A model generated the notes under the pieces. The model was not told where the DNA came from. It worked only from the letters and a program-made list of their open reading frames with translations, and did no database searches. 64,000 bases of DNA from CAYOUV01 sp964407265. GTDB lineage: Bacteria > Chloroflexota > Anaerolineae > Anaerolineales > Villigracilaceae. The position numbers were made by a program, and so were the translations under genes. The stretch is from positions 7,685 to 71,684 of the forward strand of contig CAYOUV010000009.1 of NCBI GenBank assembly GCA_964407265.1, read 5' to 3'. Each line of letters opens with the position of its first letter. The stretch's first letter is position 1. Positions 16,420 through 24,413 of the stretch are shown here, one piece after another.

Positions 16420-16823
16420 ACGTCTACTTTGCCTGTTCCATCACCGGAGGGCGCGAATACGAAGCCGTCTATCAGGCAATTGCCCGTGCCCTGCTGGCGG
16501 ACGGACACCAGGTCCCGACCGCGCACCTGGCCGAGTCGAACGTCATCGATGTCGAGACCAGCGTTGCCCCACAAGACGTCTACGCTCGTGATGCGGAATG
16601 GATTCGCACCTGCGATGCACTAATCGCTGAGGTCAGTGTTCCGTCTCACGGAGTCGGCTATGAAATCGGCTTCGCTCTCAGTCTGGGAAAACCCGTTTTA
16701 TGCTTATATCAAGAAGGGCGGCGCGTCTCCAAAATGATCACGGGGAATCCTGACCCGCATTTGAAAGTAGCCAGCTACACCGATACCACCCAAGCCGTCG
16801 CTTTGATCCGGCAGTTCCTGTAG
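16416..16823 (+). CDS. Nucleoside 2-deoxyribosyltransferase-like / DNPH1-like nucleotide hydrolase
   Basis: The 135-residue protein begins MNVYFACSITGGREYEAVYQ and has AEVSVPSHGVGYEIGFALSL in the second half, the active-site segment of the DNPH1 (RCL)/nucleoside 2-deoxyribosyltransferase superfamily; the Glu of GYEIGFA is the expected nucleophile. DNPH1-type enzymes cleave the glycosidic bond of deoxynucleoside 5'-monophosphates, which clears damaged or modified nucleotides. Its place at the end of an ssb operon fits nucleotide-pool or DNA maintenance. It overlaps the preceding gene by four bases and is followed by a terminator. Confidence 0.8.
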   Translation: MNVYFACSITGGREYEAVYQAIARALLADGHQVPTAHLAESNVIDVETSVAPQDVYARDAEWIRTCDALIAEVSVPSHGVGYEIGFALSLGKPVLCLYQEGRRVSKMITGNPDPHLKVASYTDTTQAVALIRQFL

Positions 16824-16840
16824 AGACTGTGTTTGTGAAT

Positions 16841-16875
16841 AAAGTCACGAATTATCCGTGACTTTCTGCTTTTGT
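16841..16875 (+). terminator. Terminator of the ssb operon
   Basis: AAAGTCACG (16841-16849) pairs with CGTGACTTT (16857-16865), followed by CTGCTTTTGT. It closes the five-gene operon. Confidence 0.75.
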
Positions 16876-16900
16876 CTTCTCTTCTCTTGTAAGATATGAT
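16872..16900 (+). promoter_or_regulatory. Promoter of a putative small RNA
   Basis: TTGTCT (16872-16877) and TATGAT (16895-16900) are separated by exactly 17 bases and lie downstream of the ssb-operon terminator with no coding gene after them on this strand. Confidence 0.5.
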
Positions 16901-16906
16901 TGTAAT

Positions 16907-16997
16907 TGGAGACGGGACAATATACCTCCAAGATGCTCCTCACTGTCTCCTCCTTTGGCGAAGGCCTCCGCCGGACTCCCCGGCGGAGGCATATTTT
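16907..16997 (+). ncRNA. Putative small RNA with C/U-rich anti-Shine-Dalgarno motifs
   Basis: The promoter at 16872-16900 would start a transcript at about 16907. It ends about 90 bases later at a strong hairpin: GCCTCCGCCGG (16964-16974) / CCGGCGGAGGC (16980-16990) followed by ATATTTT. The transcript contains no open frame of note. It carries three C/U-rich stretches (ACCTCC 16924-16929, GCTCCTC 16935-16941, TCTCCTCC 16946-16953) complementary to the GGAG-type ribosome binding sites used here. The 5' end can pair two ways: TTGGAG with CTCCAA, or GGAGAC (16908-16913) with GTCTCC (16945-16950). These features resemble trans-acting sRNAs. It matches no RNA family I recognise. Confidence 0.45.
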
Positions 16998-17026
16998 AAC
17001 CAAAATGCAGCCGCGAGCTTTGTAGG

Positions 17027-18994
17027 TTATTTTGCCGGGCTGGGAGGTTGGCTGGGTTTCGTATCGTGGTCCGGGGAATACGTGGGTAACACAACCACAA
17101 AAGTCGAGCCGTGATCCGGATCCACGCCTGAATCAATCCAAATCCGTCCTTGATGGCTTTCCACAATCGACTTGACGATCGCCAGCCCCAAGCCTGAGCC
17201 GGGTGTTCCTTGCGGAACATTACTACCCCGGAAGAATTTGTCAAAAATAAAAGGCTGGTCGGCAGTCGGGATACCCGGACCCGTATCCTTGATTTGCACG
17301 ATGATCTGCTGATCTTCAACACGCATTGCAATCCAAATATCGCCATTAGGCGGGGTGTACTTGACTGCGTTGCCAATTAAGTTATCGAGCATCTGGCGCA
17401 AGCGAATCGGATTGCCTCTCACAGAGGGTAAGGTCGGTGATGTTTCAACGTGTAAATTGATTTCTTTGTCCGCTATCTGTGGTTCAAAGGTGTCCAGAGT
17501 ATAACGAAGCACAGCCTCAAGCTGGACGGTCTCGCGAAGCGTGTCATAGCCGGCTTCGATCCGACCCAGATCCAACAAATCATTAACCAGGGTTGTTATA
17601 TTGCCCACACTCGATTGAATGCGCCTAACGAATTCGTGCTGCGTGTCGGTCAACGGCTCGGAGCGCTCCAGCAGTTCGGTATAACCCATCACCGCCGTCA
17701 AAGGTGAACGCAGGTCATGTGATACAGTGTGAACAAAATCGTTTTTCAGGCGGTCCAGCTCTTTCAGATAGGTGATATCTTGCATCGTGATCGCTGAACC
17801 GAAACCAGGAATCGGGTTATATTGGGCATTGAACACGCGCCCATCGTCGAAATTGATCTCATGATATTTAAGCGCTTCATCACTGGTACGAGTGAGTAAA
17901 TTGTGCAGATCTGGGTGCGTGATCACATCCAAAACCGGCTTGCCCTGCATCTTATCAGAATCCAAATGAAAAATAGCACAGGCTGCCTGATTGACCAATA
18001 AAATATTCTGTTTTCCATCAAGAACAACCATGCCATTTTCCATGCTCGAGAAGGCCGCTTCGAACTTGACCCGTTCCGTTTCGGAAAGTTGGTATAAGCG
18101 CGCATTTTCCATGGCGATGGCCGCATAGTCCGCTAAGACCGAGACAAGCAAAGCATTGTGGTCCGAGAAAGGCTGCTGTTGCTGACGATTATCTACACAC
18201 AGAGCGCCAACCGGCCGATCCTGCAGACGCAAAGGGACGCAAATCAACGAACGCACTGCATACCCTTTGGCGATCTCGCGCGGCGAGGCTTCATTTAGGA
18301 CAATTCGTTTACTTTCCCGAACAACTTCTCCGACTATGCTATCACTCACCGACAGGTGAAAGGAATTTAAAACATCTTTGGGCAGGTTATGACCCGCTTG
18401 CAGATACAATTGCTCACCGCTATCATCCAACATGAGCAACATACCAGCTTCCGCCCCGGTTAATTCTACGGCAGCTGAGACCACATTGCTCAGGACGCTA
18501 TCCAAGTCAAGCGACCCGATGATGTTGCGCCCCAACTTGACCATTGTTTCAAGCTCGGACACGCGTTTCTCGAGCGAAGCAGTTGTCCGCTTGACCTCGC
18601 GCCGCACCCAGTCTCCCGTACGATGAGCGCGCTTGAGACTGGATTGGATAACACCGACAATATCGCCAATTTTCAAGGGAGGGTAAACGTAGCCAATCAC
18701 ACCGACGCGTAAGGCTTCTTTGACTAATTGCAGGCTATCTCGTTCGGCGAACAATAAAATTGGCAGGGTCGGGAAGCGTTCCAGCAAATCCTCAGCCAGC
18801 GGAATACCACCTGCATCCGCAAGCTTTTCCCCCAAAACGATCATCGCTGGCGAAAATTCCTGTAAGGCACGATCCAATCCGGCCTTATCGTGAACAATCG
18901 CAGTGGAGTAATTAGCAGAACGCAATGCGCGATCAAGCAATTGCAGGGTCTGCGATTCATCCAGTACCAGGAGGATAAGATCAGGTTTTGCCAT
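17027..18994 (-). CDS. Hybrid-type sensor histidine kinase (receiver-like, GAF, PAS, HisKA, HATPase)
   Basis: The 655-residue protein has no membrane helix. Residues 1-120 form a receiver-like domain, but the usual phosphoacceptor strand reads AMIVLGEKLADAGG, without the expected Asp. A GAF domain (about 150-300) and a PAS domain (about 310-420) follow. The kinase core is intact: H-box VSHDLRSPLTAVMGYTELLE, N-box IGNAVKYTPPNGDI, G1 DTGPGIPTAD and G2 GSGLGLAIVKSIV. It should autophosphorylate on His in response to a cytoplasmic ligand. It lies eight bases after the regulator-like gene at 19003-20175 and is co-transcribed with it. Confidence 0.85.
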   Translation of the reverse strand: MAKPDLILLVLDESQTLQLLDRALRSANYSTAIVHDKAGLDRALQEFSPAMIVLGEKLADAGGIPLAEDLLERFPTLPILLFAERDSLQLVKEALRVGVIGYVYPPLKIGDIVGVIQSSLKRAHRTGDWVRREVKRTTASLEKRVSELETMVKLGRNIIGSLDLDSVLSNVVSAAVELTGAEAGMLLMLDDSGEQLYLQAGHNLPKDVLNSFHLSVSDSIVGEVVRESKRIVLNEASPREIAKGYAVRSLICVPLRLQDRPVGALCVDNRQQQQPFSDHNALLVSVLADYAAIAMENARLYQLSETERVKFEAAFSSMENGMVVLDGKQNILLVNQAACAIFHLDSDKMQGKPVLDVITHPDLHNLLTRTSDEALKYHEINFDDGRVFNAQYNPIPGFGSAITMQDITYLKELDRLKNDFVHTVSHDLRSPLTAVMGYTELLERSEPLTDTQHEFVRRIQSSVGNITTLVNDLLDLGRIEAGYDTLRETVQLEAVLRYTLDTFEPQIADKEINLHVETSPTLPSVRGNPIRLRQMLDNLIGNAVKYTPPNGDIWIAMRVEDQQIIVQIKDTGPGIPTADQPFIFDKFFRGSNVPQGTPGSGLGLAIVKSIVESHQGRIWIDSGVDPDHGSTFVVVLPTYSPDHDTKPSQPPSPAK

Positions 18995-19002
18995 TGAAAT
19001 AA

Positions 19003-20175
19003 TTATACCTTTTTAGATTGTACGTCCAACTGGTTAATTATGTCAGCCGCCTGCGAAAGACGTCGCAATTCTGATTGGATATTCTCTAAGACAATCCGTT
19101 GCTTTTCTTCCAGGTGACCATCCTCGACTTGCAATAACTGATTCAAAGGGTGCAATACATCGACAAGTCCTTCACCAACCTGCTCGCGCAATTTCTCAAG
19201 CTGCTCCATGTGGGTACGTTCCCCCTCCTTCGCCTGTTGAGCGCTACGCTCAAGAGCCTGGAACAAACGTGCATTGACTAACGATATCGAGGCATAATCG
19301 GCTACTGCTTCCAGTAATGTCTGCTCAGTGCGCTCAAACGGTTTTGGAGCTTTACGCACCACCAGTAAAAGCCCGACCACCTCTTGATTGACCTTGATCG
19401 GTACGACCGCAACTGCCAATCCCAACCTGGAAACATTGAAACGTTTCAAAGGTTCGCCATGAATTGTCAAGGTCTCGCCCGAAAGAGCCACCAGAGAACT
19501 GACGCCATCATCCAGGGGCTGGTCCATTTTCCTGGCTAAGGCTTCGGGCAAATTGCGTTGAGACACGAGCAGGAAATTATTTTTGCGCTCTCTGCGCAGC
19601 AACAACCAACCCATGTCAGCGTCGGAGACTTGCACAGCTCCCTCGACGATCCTATCAAACAAGATACGCTGATCGGTAATGGAGACCACCGCTTTCCCAA
19701 TCCCCAGGATGGTGGTCAGCTCATGTACCTTGCGCTGCAATTCCCGATTAGCAAGCTGCAACTGCTTGTCGAGCCGCTGGCGTGCGCGTCTCTCCCGGAC
19801 GATTTTAAGCCCCCGCTCGACAGTTGCTGCGATTTCAGCATCGCGTGCCGGCCAGAGCAGGTAATCGGTCGCGCCCAGGCGAAAAGCCTGGACCAGGTCG
19901 CTTTCGCTGCCCCTTTCCGCAACCAGGATAATTGGGGCAGTGATGCCCTGAGAGGTCAGGGCGACCAGCAGATCTTTTCCGCTCAAGTCGGGGAGATTCA
20001 AATTTGTAATGATCAGATCAGGGGGGGTCAGAATTGCGAGCCGCAGCGCTTGGACCGCGTTATTGGCCACATCAACGTAGTACCCCAGTGTTTGCAACGT
20101 CTGACGCGCGACCAGATCAATTATGTTCAGATCGCTCTCGACCAGCAGGATATGTTCCCCTGAATTTGGCATCAT
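19003..20175 (-). CDS. Receiver-like plus GAF regulator with an altered phosphorylation site
   Basis: Residues 8-125 form a receiver fold, but the phosphoacceptor motif reads LIITNLNLPDLSG, with Asn where Asp is expected. A coiled segment (REPLACED region about 130-165) leads to a GAF domain (about 165-310) and then a long helical tail rich in Glu, Gln and Leu. No DNA-binding or catalytic output domain is seen. The protein may therefore act by ligand binding and protein contact with the kinase encoded eight bases downstream. A TATTAT box ends seven bases before the ATG, with no ribosome binding site, so the operon mRNA is probably leaderless. Confidence 0.75.
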   Translation of the reverse strand: MMPNSGEHILLVESDLNIIDLVARQTLQTLGYYVDVANNAVQALRLAILTPPDLIITNLNLPDLSGKDLLVALTSQGITAPIILVAERGSESDLVQAFRLGATDYLLWPARDAEIAATVERGLKIVRERRARQRLDKQLQLANRELQRKVHELTTILGIGKAVVSITDQRILFDRIVEGAVQVSDADMGWLLLRRERKNNFLLVSQRNLPEALARKMDQPLDDGVSSLVALSGETLTIHGEPLKRFNVSRLGLAVAVVPIKVNQEVVGLLLVVRKAPKPFERTEQTLLEAVADYASISLVNARLFQALERSAQQAKEGERTHMEQLEKLREQVGEGLVDVLHPLNQLLQVEDGHLEEKQRIVLENIQSELRRLSQAADIINQLDVQSKKV

Positions 20176-20182
20176 CGTTTCT

Positions 20183-20188
20183 ATAATA
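20183..20188 (-). promoter_or_regulatory. -10 box of the receiver/GAF - kinase operon
   Basis: TATTAT on the minus strand is followed by AGAAACG and the ATG at 20175. TTGCTT lies 15 bases upstream as a weak -35. The spacing implies a leaderless transcript. Confidence 0.45.
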
Positions 20189-20287
20189 GCAAACGCTTAT
20201 ATAAAGCAATAAGATTGTAACACTTTTAACATATAATTGACGCAGCCGGATTTCCCCTCTAGTTTAGCACTTTCAGTGAGGATATGC

Positions 20288-21856
20288 ATGCCCGACTTTC
20301 TCTGGTGGCGCGATGGTGTCATCTATCAAATTTATCCGCGTTCATTCGCTGACAGCAACGGGAATGGATTGGGCGACCTGCCCGGCATTACAGCCCATTT
20401 GGATTACTTGTCTGATTTGGGGATCGACGCCATCTGGCTCTCTCCGTTCTATCCGACGCCAGATGCCGATTTCGGGTATGACATCAGCGACCACACCGAC
20501 GTAGATCTGCGCTTCGGCACAATGGGTGATTTCGACAACCTGCTGGCCGAAGCCCATAAGCGGAATATCCGCGTCGTGCTTGACCTGGTCTTAAATCACA
20601 CATCCGACCAGCATCCCTGGTTCCTGGAATCGCGTGCAAGTCGCAAAAATCCGAAAAGCGACTGGTACATCTGGCAGGATCACATCCCCAATAACTGGCA
20701 GTCGGTCTTTGGCGGCCGCGCCTGGACCTATGCCCCCGAGCGCGAGCAGTATTTTTACCATATGTTTCTTACCGAGCAGCCTGATCTCAATTGGCACAAT
20801 CCTGAAGTTCGCCAGGCACAACTCGATGTGATACGTTTCTGGCTCGAGCGCGGGGTGGACGGCTTCCGCCTGGATGTGTTCAATCTCTATTTCAAAGATG
20901 CCATGCTGCGCAATAATCCTAAAAAACTCGGGCTCCGTCCCTTCGACCAACAGCGTCACATCTACGACGCTGACCGGCCGGAAATGATCGCGCTGCTTAA
21001 CGAACTGCGCAGCATGATGGACTCATATACCGAGCGTTACGCTGTTGGTGAGACCTTTATCGCCAGCCCGGAAAAAGCTGCCTGGTACTCCGGTCCCGGC
21101 AAATTGCATGCCGCCTTCAATTTCGACTTTACTTTCCGCCGTTATAACCCATCTCAATTTCTGGAGTCCATCCAAAGGTGGGATCAATTTGCAAGCGGAG
21201 AAATTTGGCCAAACTACGTATTAAGCAACCATGATATCGTCCGCGCTGCCAGCCGTTATGCCAAAGGGGAAGACGATGGCCGCGCGAAAGTTGTTTTAGC
21301 CATGCTCCTGACGCTTCGCGGGACGCCTTTTCTGTATTACGGCGAGGAGATTGGAATGCGTGACATTTCGTTGAAACGCAGTGAGATCCTGGATCCGCCC
21401 GGCCAACGCTACTGGCCGTTGTACAAAGGCCGCGATGCTTGCCGTAGTCCGATGCAATGGGATGACTCACCTTTTGCCGGTTTTTCGACTGTAAAACCCT
21501 GGTTACCCGTCCACCCGAATTACGCAACACGGAACGTGGCCGGGCAATTAGAGCAACCGGATTCCATACTAAACTTCACGCACAGGCTGATCGCATTGCG
21601 CAAAGAATACCCAGCCTTACAGCACGGGGCAATTACTGCATTGACCCCTAAGCCGCGCAAGGTCTTAGCCTACCTACGGAAAACGCACGAGCAAACCATC
21701 GCGGTCGTATTGAATTTCAGTGGCAGCAAAGAGTCGCTCGACTCCGCGATTCAAAATAGCTCATGGAATTTGCTGTTATCATCCAGTACAACCGTCGGGA
21801 ATGCGAGATCGCCGTTAGAACCTCACGAAGCGCGTATACTTGTCGAGGAAACCTAG
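20288..21856 (+). CDS. GH13 alpha-glucosidase (oligo-1,6-glucosidase type)
   Basis: The ATG at 20288 (MPDFLWWRDGVIYQIYPRSF) is preferred because GTGAGG lies nine bases upstream and the family starts here; the earlier ATG at 20237 adds 17 unrelated residues. The (beta/alpha)8 barrel motifs are all visible: VLDLVLNHTSDQHPWF (region I), GVDGFRLDVFNLYF with the nucleophile Asp (region II), RYAVGETFIA with the acid Glu (region III), and NYVLSNHDIVRAASRY (region IV). At 522 residues it has the size of oligo-1,6-glucosidases and related trehalose-6-phosphate or sucrose hydrolases. No signal peptide, so it acts on imported oligosaccharides. TATAAT at 20232-20237 is its likely -10. Confidence 0.9.
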   Translation: MPDFLWWRDGVIYQIYPRSFADSNGNGLGDLPGITAHLDYLSDLGIDAIWLSPFYPTPDADFGYDISDHTDVDLRFGTMGDFDNLLAEAHKRNIRVVLDLVLNHTSDQHPWFLESRASRKNPKSDWYIWQDHIPNNWQSVFGGRAWTYAPEREQYFYHMFLTEQPDLNWHNPEVRQAQLDVIRFWLERGVDGFRLDVFNLYFKDAMLRNNPKKLGLRPFDQQRHIYDADRPEMIALLNELRSMMDSYTERYAVGETFIASPEKAAWYSGPGKLHAAFNFDFTFRRYNPSQFLESIQRWDQFASGEIWPNYVLSNHDIVRAASRYAKGEDDGRAKVVLAMLLTLRGTPFLYYGEEIGMRDISLKRSEILDPPGQRYWPLYKGRDACRSPMQWDDSPFAGFSTVKPWLPVHPNYATRNVAGQLEQPDSILNFTHRLIALRKEYPALQHGAITALTPKPRKVLAYLRKTHEQTIAVVLNFSGSKESLDSAIQNSSWNLLLSSSTTVGNARSPLEPHEARILVEET

Positions 21857-21910
21857 ACAAATCATGACTTGGGGGACCCGCTTGAAGCCAGATACATCAA
21901 ATTCAACCTA

Positions 21911-22100
21911 TTTTCAATTGCAGCCGTTATCCCAGCCTACCGGGTAAAGAACGAAATCGAGGCGTAGGTGGTGCCATGTTAACCGGGTTCCGCAAAGCCT
22001 TGGAATTTCGAGCCCAAATTGTAGTCAAAGTCGATGGTGATGACAAATGGACCCGGAATTCATCCCGCTCCCGCTTCCCAAACATCAACCATTTGGGATT
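21911..22100 (+). pseudogene. Remnant of a family 2 glycosyltransferase
   Basis: A frame from 21911 reads FSIAAVIPAYRVKNEIEA and then a stop; this is the nucleotide-sugar binding start of a GT2 enzyme. In another frame from 21967 it continues GGAMLTGFRKALEFRAQIVV and KVDGDD, the region that normally holds the DxD-type motif. A further shift gives MDPEFIPLPLP. The stretch of about 45 residues that should lie between the first two pieces is missing. So the gene has an internal deletion plus frameshifts and nothing downstream. It fills most of the 278-base gap between the GH13 gene and the next gene. Confidence 0.7.
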
Positions 22101-22126
22101 GCTTTTTCTCAGGGGGTCAGTATACT
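22099..22126 (+). promoter_or_regulatory. Promoter of the methylase-like gene
   Basis: TTGCTT (22099-22104) and TATACT (22121-22126) are 16 bases apart. The ATG follows eight bases after the -10, so the mRNA would have almost no leader. Confidence 0.5.
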
Positions 22127-22134
22127 AACTTTAG

Positions 22135-24366
22135 ATGACTATCAGCGACTCATTTCCATACATCCCTGGAAAAACTCTTAAGCATCCCGAACCGCTGGGG
22201 CGTTTTCTACCGCCGCTGGAAGACGGGATGGCAGCCGCCTGGCTAGCGGATCACGTCCAAGCTGGAGCCTGGGTGCTGGACCCTTTTGGGTCATCACCCC
22301 GACTGGCGACGGAAATGGCGCGCGCTGGCTACCGCGTGGTGGTTGCTGCCAACAACCCGGTTGGCCGTTTTCAGCTTGAGATGAACGCCAATCCGCCGCT
22401 CGAAACAGAATATAAAGCCGCCCTGGCAGACCTGGCGGTCTCACCCAAAGGCGACGAACGCCTGGAAACGCATCTACAGGCCCTGTATCAAACACAGTGC
22501 GCAAATTGCGGGCAACAAGTCCCGGCGCAGGCCTTTCTATGGCGTAAGGGAGAGGATGTACCTTATGCGCGTATCTACGAGTGCCAAGCCTGCGGCGAAG
22601 GCGGAGAACGCCCGGCAACTGCAGCAGACGAGGAACATGCCCGGAAAATAGCGACCTCCGCCGGTCTACATCGCGCGCGCGTGCTTGAAAGGGTCGTTCC
22701 GCTGGACGACCCCGACCGGCAATATGTTGAGGAGGCGCTCAACCATTACCTTCCACGCCAAATCGATGCACTGGCGACTCTGATCAATCGTCTGGATGGC
22801 CTGCAATTGACCAAAGAGCGTCACCGTGCGCTGACAGCGCTCTTGCTCAGCGCGTGTGATGCAGCCAACACGCTTTGGCCCCATCCCACCGAACGCCCGC
22901 GACCCAAGCAACTGAACATTCCCACTGCATTCCGTGAGAATAATGTCTGGCTGGCGCTCGAGGAGAGTGTGCACTTATGGGCTGATGACAAAACTCCTGT
23001 TCCACTGGTTATTTGGCCACAAAAACTACCCGAGTCCGGTGGGATTTGCGTGTTTGAAGGCCGTCTAAAAGATCTGGCAACTCATCTCAAGGAAGCGCCT
23101 TTCCAGGCGGTGGTCACAGCCTTGCCGCGTCCAAATCAGGCTTTCTGGACCCTTTCAGCCTTATGGGCTGGCTGGCTGTGGGGCAGCGAGGCAGTTGAGC
23201 CATTCAGGGTCGCATTGCGCCGTCGCCGTTATGACTGGGACTGGCATGCAGAGGCCTTGCAAGCCGCCCTCCGTTATCTATTCGAAGTACTTTCTCCAGA
23301 GGTTCCCTTCTTCGGGTTCTTACCCGAGCCCGAACCAGCCTTCCTGACCGCAGCCTTGGTCGCCACCGAGGCTTCTGGCTTCGCCTTGCAAGGTCTGGCA
23401 TTGCGGACCCAACACGATGCCGTTCAATTAATCTGGGGACGCCGCCAAGACCTGGGTCTTCCCGACCGAAAGGTAGGTCTGAACCAGGTTCGTAATTCGA
23501 TTCGTAGAATAGCTTCGGAGTGGGGGGAGCCGGTCACCTATCTGCGTCTGCACATTGCCGGCCTGGCAGCCCTGGCGGATGCAGGCGGACTGATCCGCCC
23601 TCAACAGTCAGTCGAGCAGGCCGTCAAACAGACCCAAGCCAGCCTTCAACAGGCGGTCAGCAACGATCATCTTATGGAGCATCTCGATGGAAGTGACCAA
23701 AACCTGGAGACCGGCCTGTGGGGGCTGAAATCTGACGGGGATGAGTCCGAATCGTTGCCGGATCGCGTGGAAGTGGCTGTTGTCCAGTTCCTTCTCAACA
23801 ATCCGAAGTGCTCGTTCCTCGATATCCAGCGTGCATTGAACCCAAAATTTCCGGGGTTGCTCACACCCTCAAAAGGGATTATCCGGGCAGTGCTGAACTC
23901 ATACGGAGCGGAGCAGAATGGAAGTTGGAGACTTCGTGACGAGGATCTTCCTGCTCACAGACGTGACGATCTGGAAGAAATGAAACAACTGATCGAGGCA
24001 ATTGGCCTACGCCTGGACTTCAGCACGCGTCGCATGGAAGATAACCTGTTGGCCTGGGAAGAAAAGCGTAAACCAATTTATTTTTTCCACCTTTCGGCTT
24101 CGGCGTTGGTTGGTCGGATCGCCAGTCAAAGCCAGAGGCTGTCCGGTCAAAATCTGCTCGTCCTGCCTGGCGGACGAGCAGGCCTGGCAGCCTACAAGCA
24201 GCAACGCAACCCCGCCCTGCGCGAGAAGCTGCAAGGTTGGCGTTTCGTCAAATTTCGCCTGCTGCGCAGCCTGACAGATATTCCCATCCTGACCCGGCAA
24301 ACCTGGGAAGAGCAGATCAACAGCGACCCCATCGAACAAACCAGGGGGCAGCTGATGATGTTCTAA
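22135..24366 (+). CDS. DNA methylase-like protein with inserted zinc ribbon
   Basis: The N-terminal part has VLDPFGSSPRLATEMARAGY and VVVAANNPVGRFQLEMNANP, like the SAM-binding start of DNA N4/N6 methylases of the DUF1156 type. A four-Cys zinc ribbon is inserted (CANCGQQ near residue 122 and CQAC near 147). At the place where a DPPY-type catalytic motif is expected the protein instead reads VVTALPRPNQAFWTLSALW, so methyltransfer may be lost. The C-terminal 250 residues contain a Gln-rich helical part and a winged-helix-like segment (FLLNNPKCSFLDIQRALNPK). At 743 residues this could be a DNA-binding derivative of a methylase. Family assignment is tentative. Confidence 0.55.
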   Translation: MTISDSFPYIPGKTLKHPEPLGRFLPPLEDGMAAAWLADHVQAGAWVLDPFGSSPRLATEMARAGYRVVVAANNPVGRFQLEMNANPPLETEYKAALADLAVSPKGDERLETHLQALYQTQCANCGQQVPAQAFLWRKGEDVPYARIYECQACGEGGERPATAADEEHARKIATSAGLHRARVLERVVPLDDPDRQYVEEALNHYLPRQIDALATLINRLDGLQLTKERHRALTALLLSACDAANTLWPHPTERPRPKQLNIPTAFRENNVWLALEESVHLWADDKTPVPLVIWPQKLPESGGICVFEGRLKDLATHLKEAPFQAVVTALPRPNQAFWTLSALWAGWLWGSEAVEPFRVALRRRRYDWDWHAEALQAALRYLFEVLSPEVPFFGFLPEPEPAFLTAALVATEASGFALQGLALRTQHDAVQLIWGRRQDLGLPDRKVGLNQVRNSIRRIASEWGEPVTYLRLHIAGLAALADAGGLIRPQQSVEQAVKQTQASLQQAVSNDHLMEHLDGSDQNLETGLWGLKSDGDESESLPDRVEVAVVQFLLNNPKCSFLDIQRALNPKFPGLLTPSKGIIRAVLNSYGAEQNGSWRLRDEDLPAHRRDDLEEMKQLIEAIGLRLDFSTRRMEDNLLAWEEKRKPIYFFHLSASALVGRIASQSQRLSGQNLLVLPGGRAGLAAYKQQRNPALREKLQGWRFVKFRLLRSLTDIPILTRQTWEEQINSDPIEQTRGQLMMF

Positions 24367-24397
24367 AAACCAGGGCGGCTTTTGCAAGCCGCCCTGG
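24366..24397 (-). terminator. Terminator of the PBP1A gene
   Basis: A 12-bp stem CCAGGGCGGCTT / AAGCCGCCCTGG (24370-24381 and 24386-24397) is followed on the minus strand by TTTTTAG. It overlaps the stop of the convergent methylase-like gene. Confidence 0.85.
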
Positions 24398-24413
24398 TAT
24401 CAACCCTTACGCA

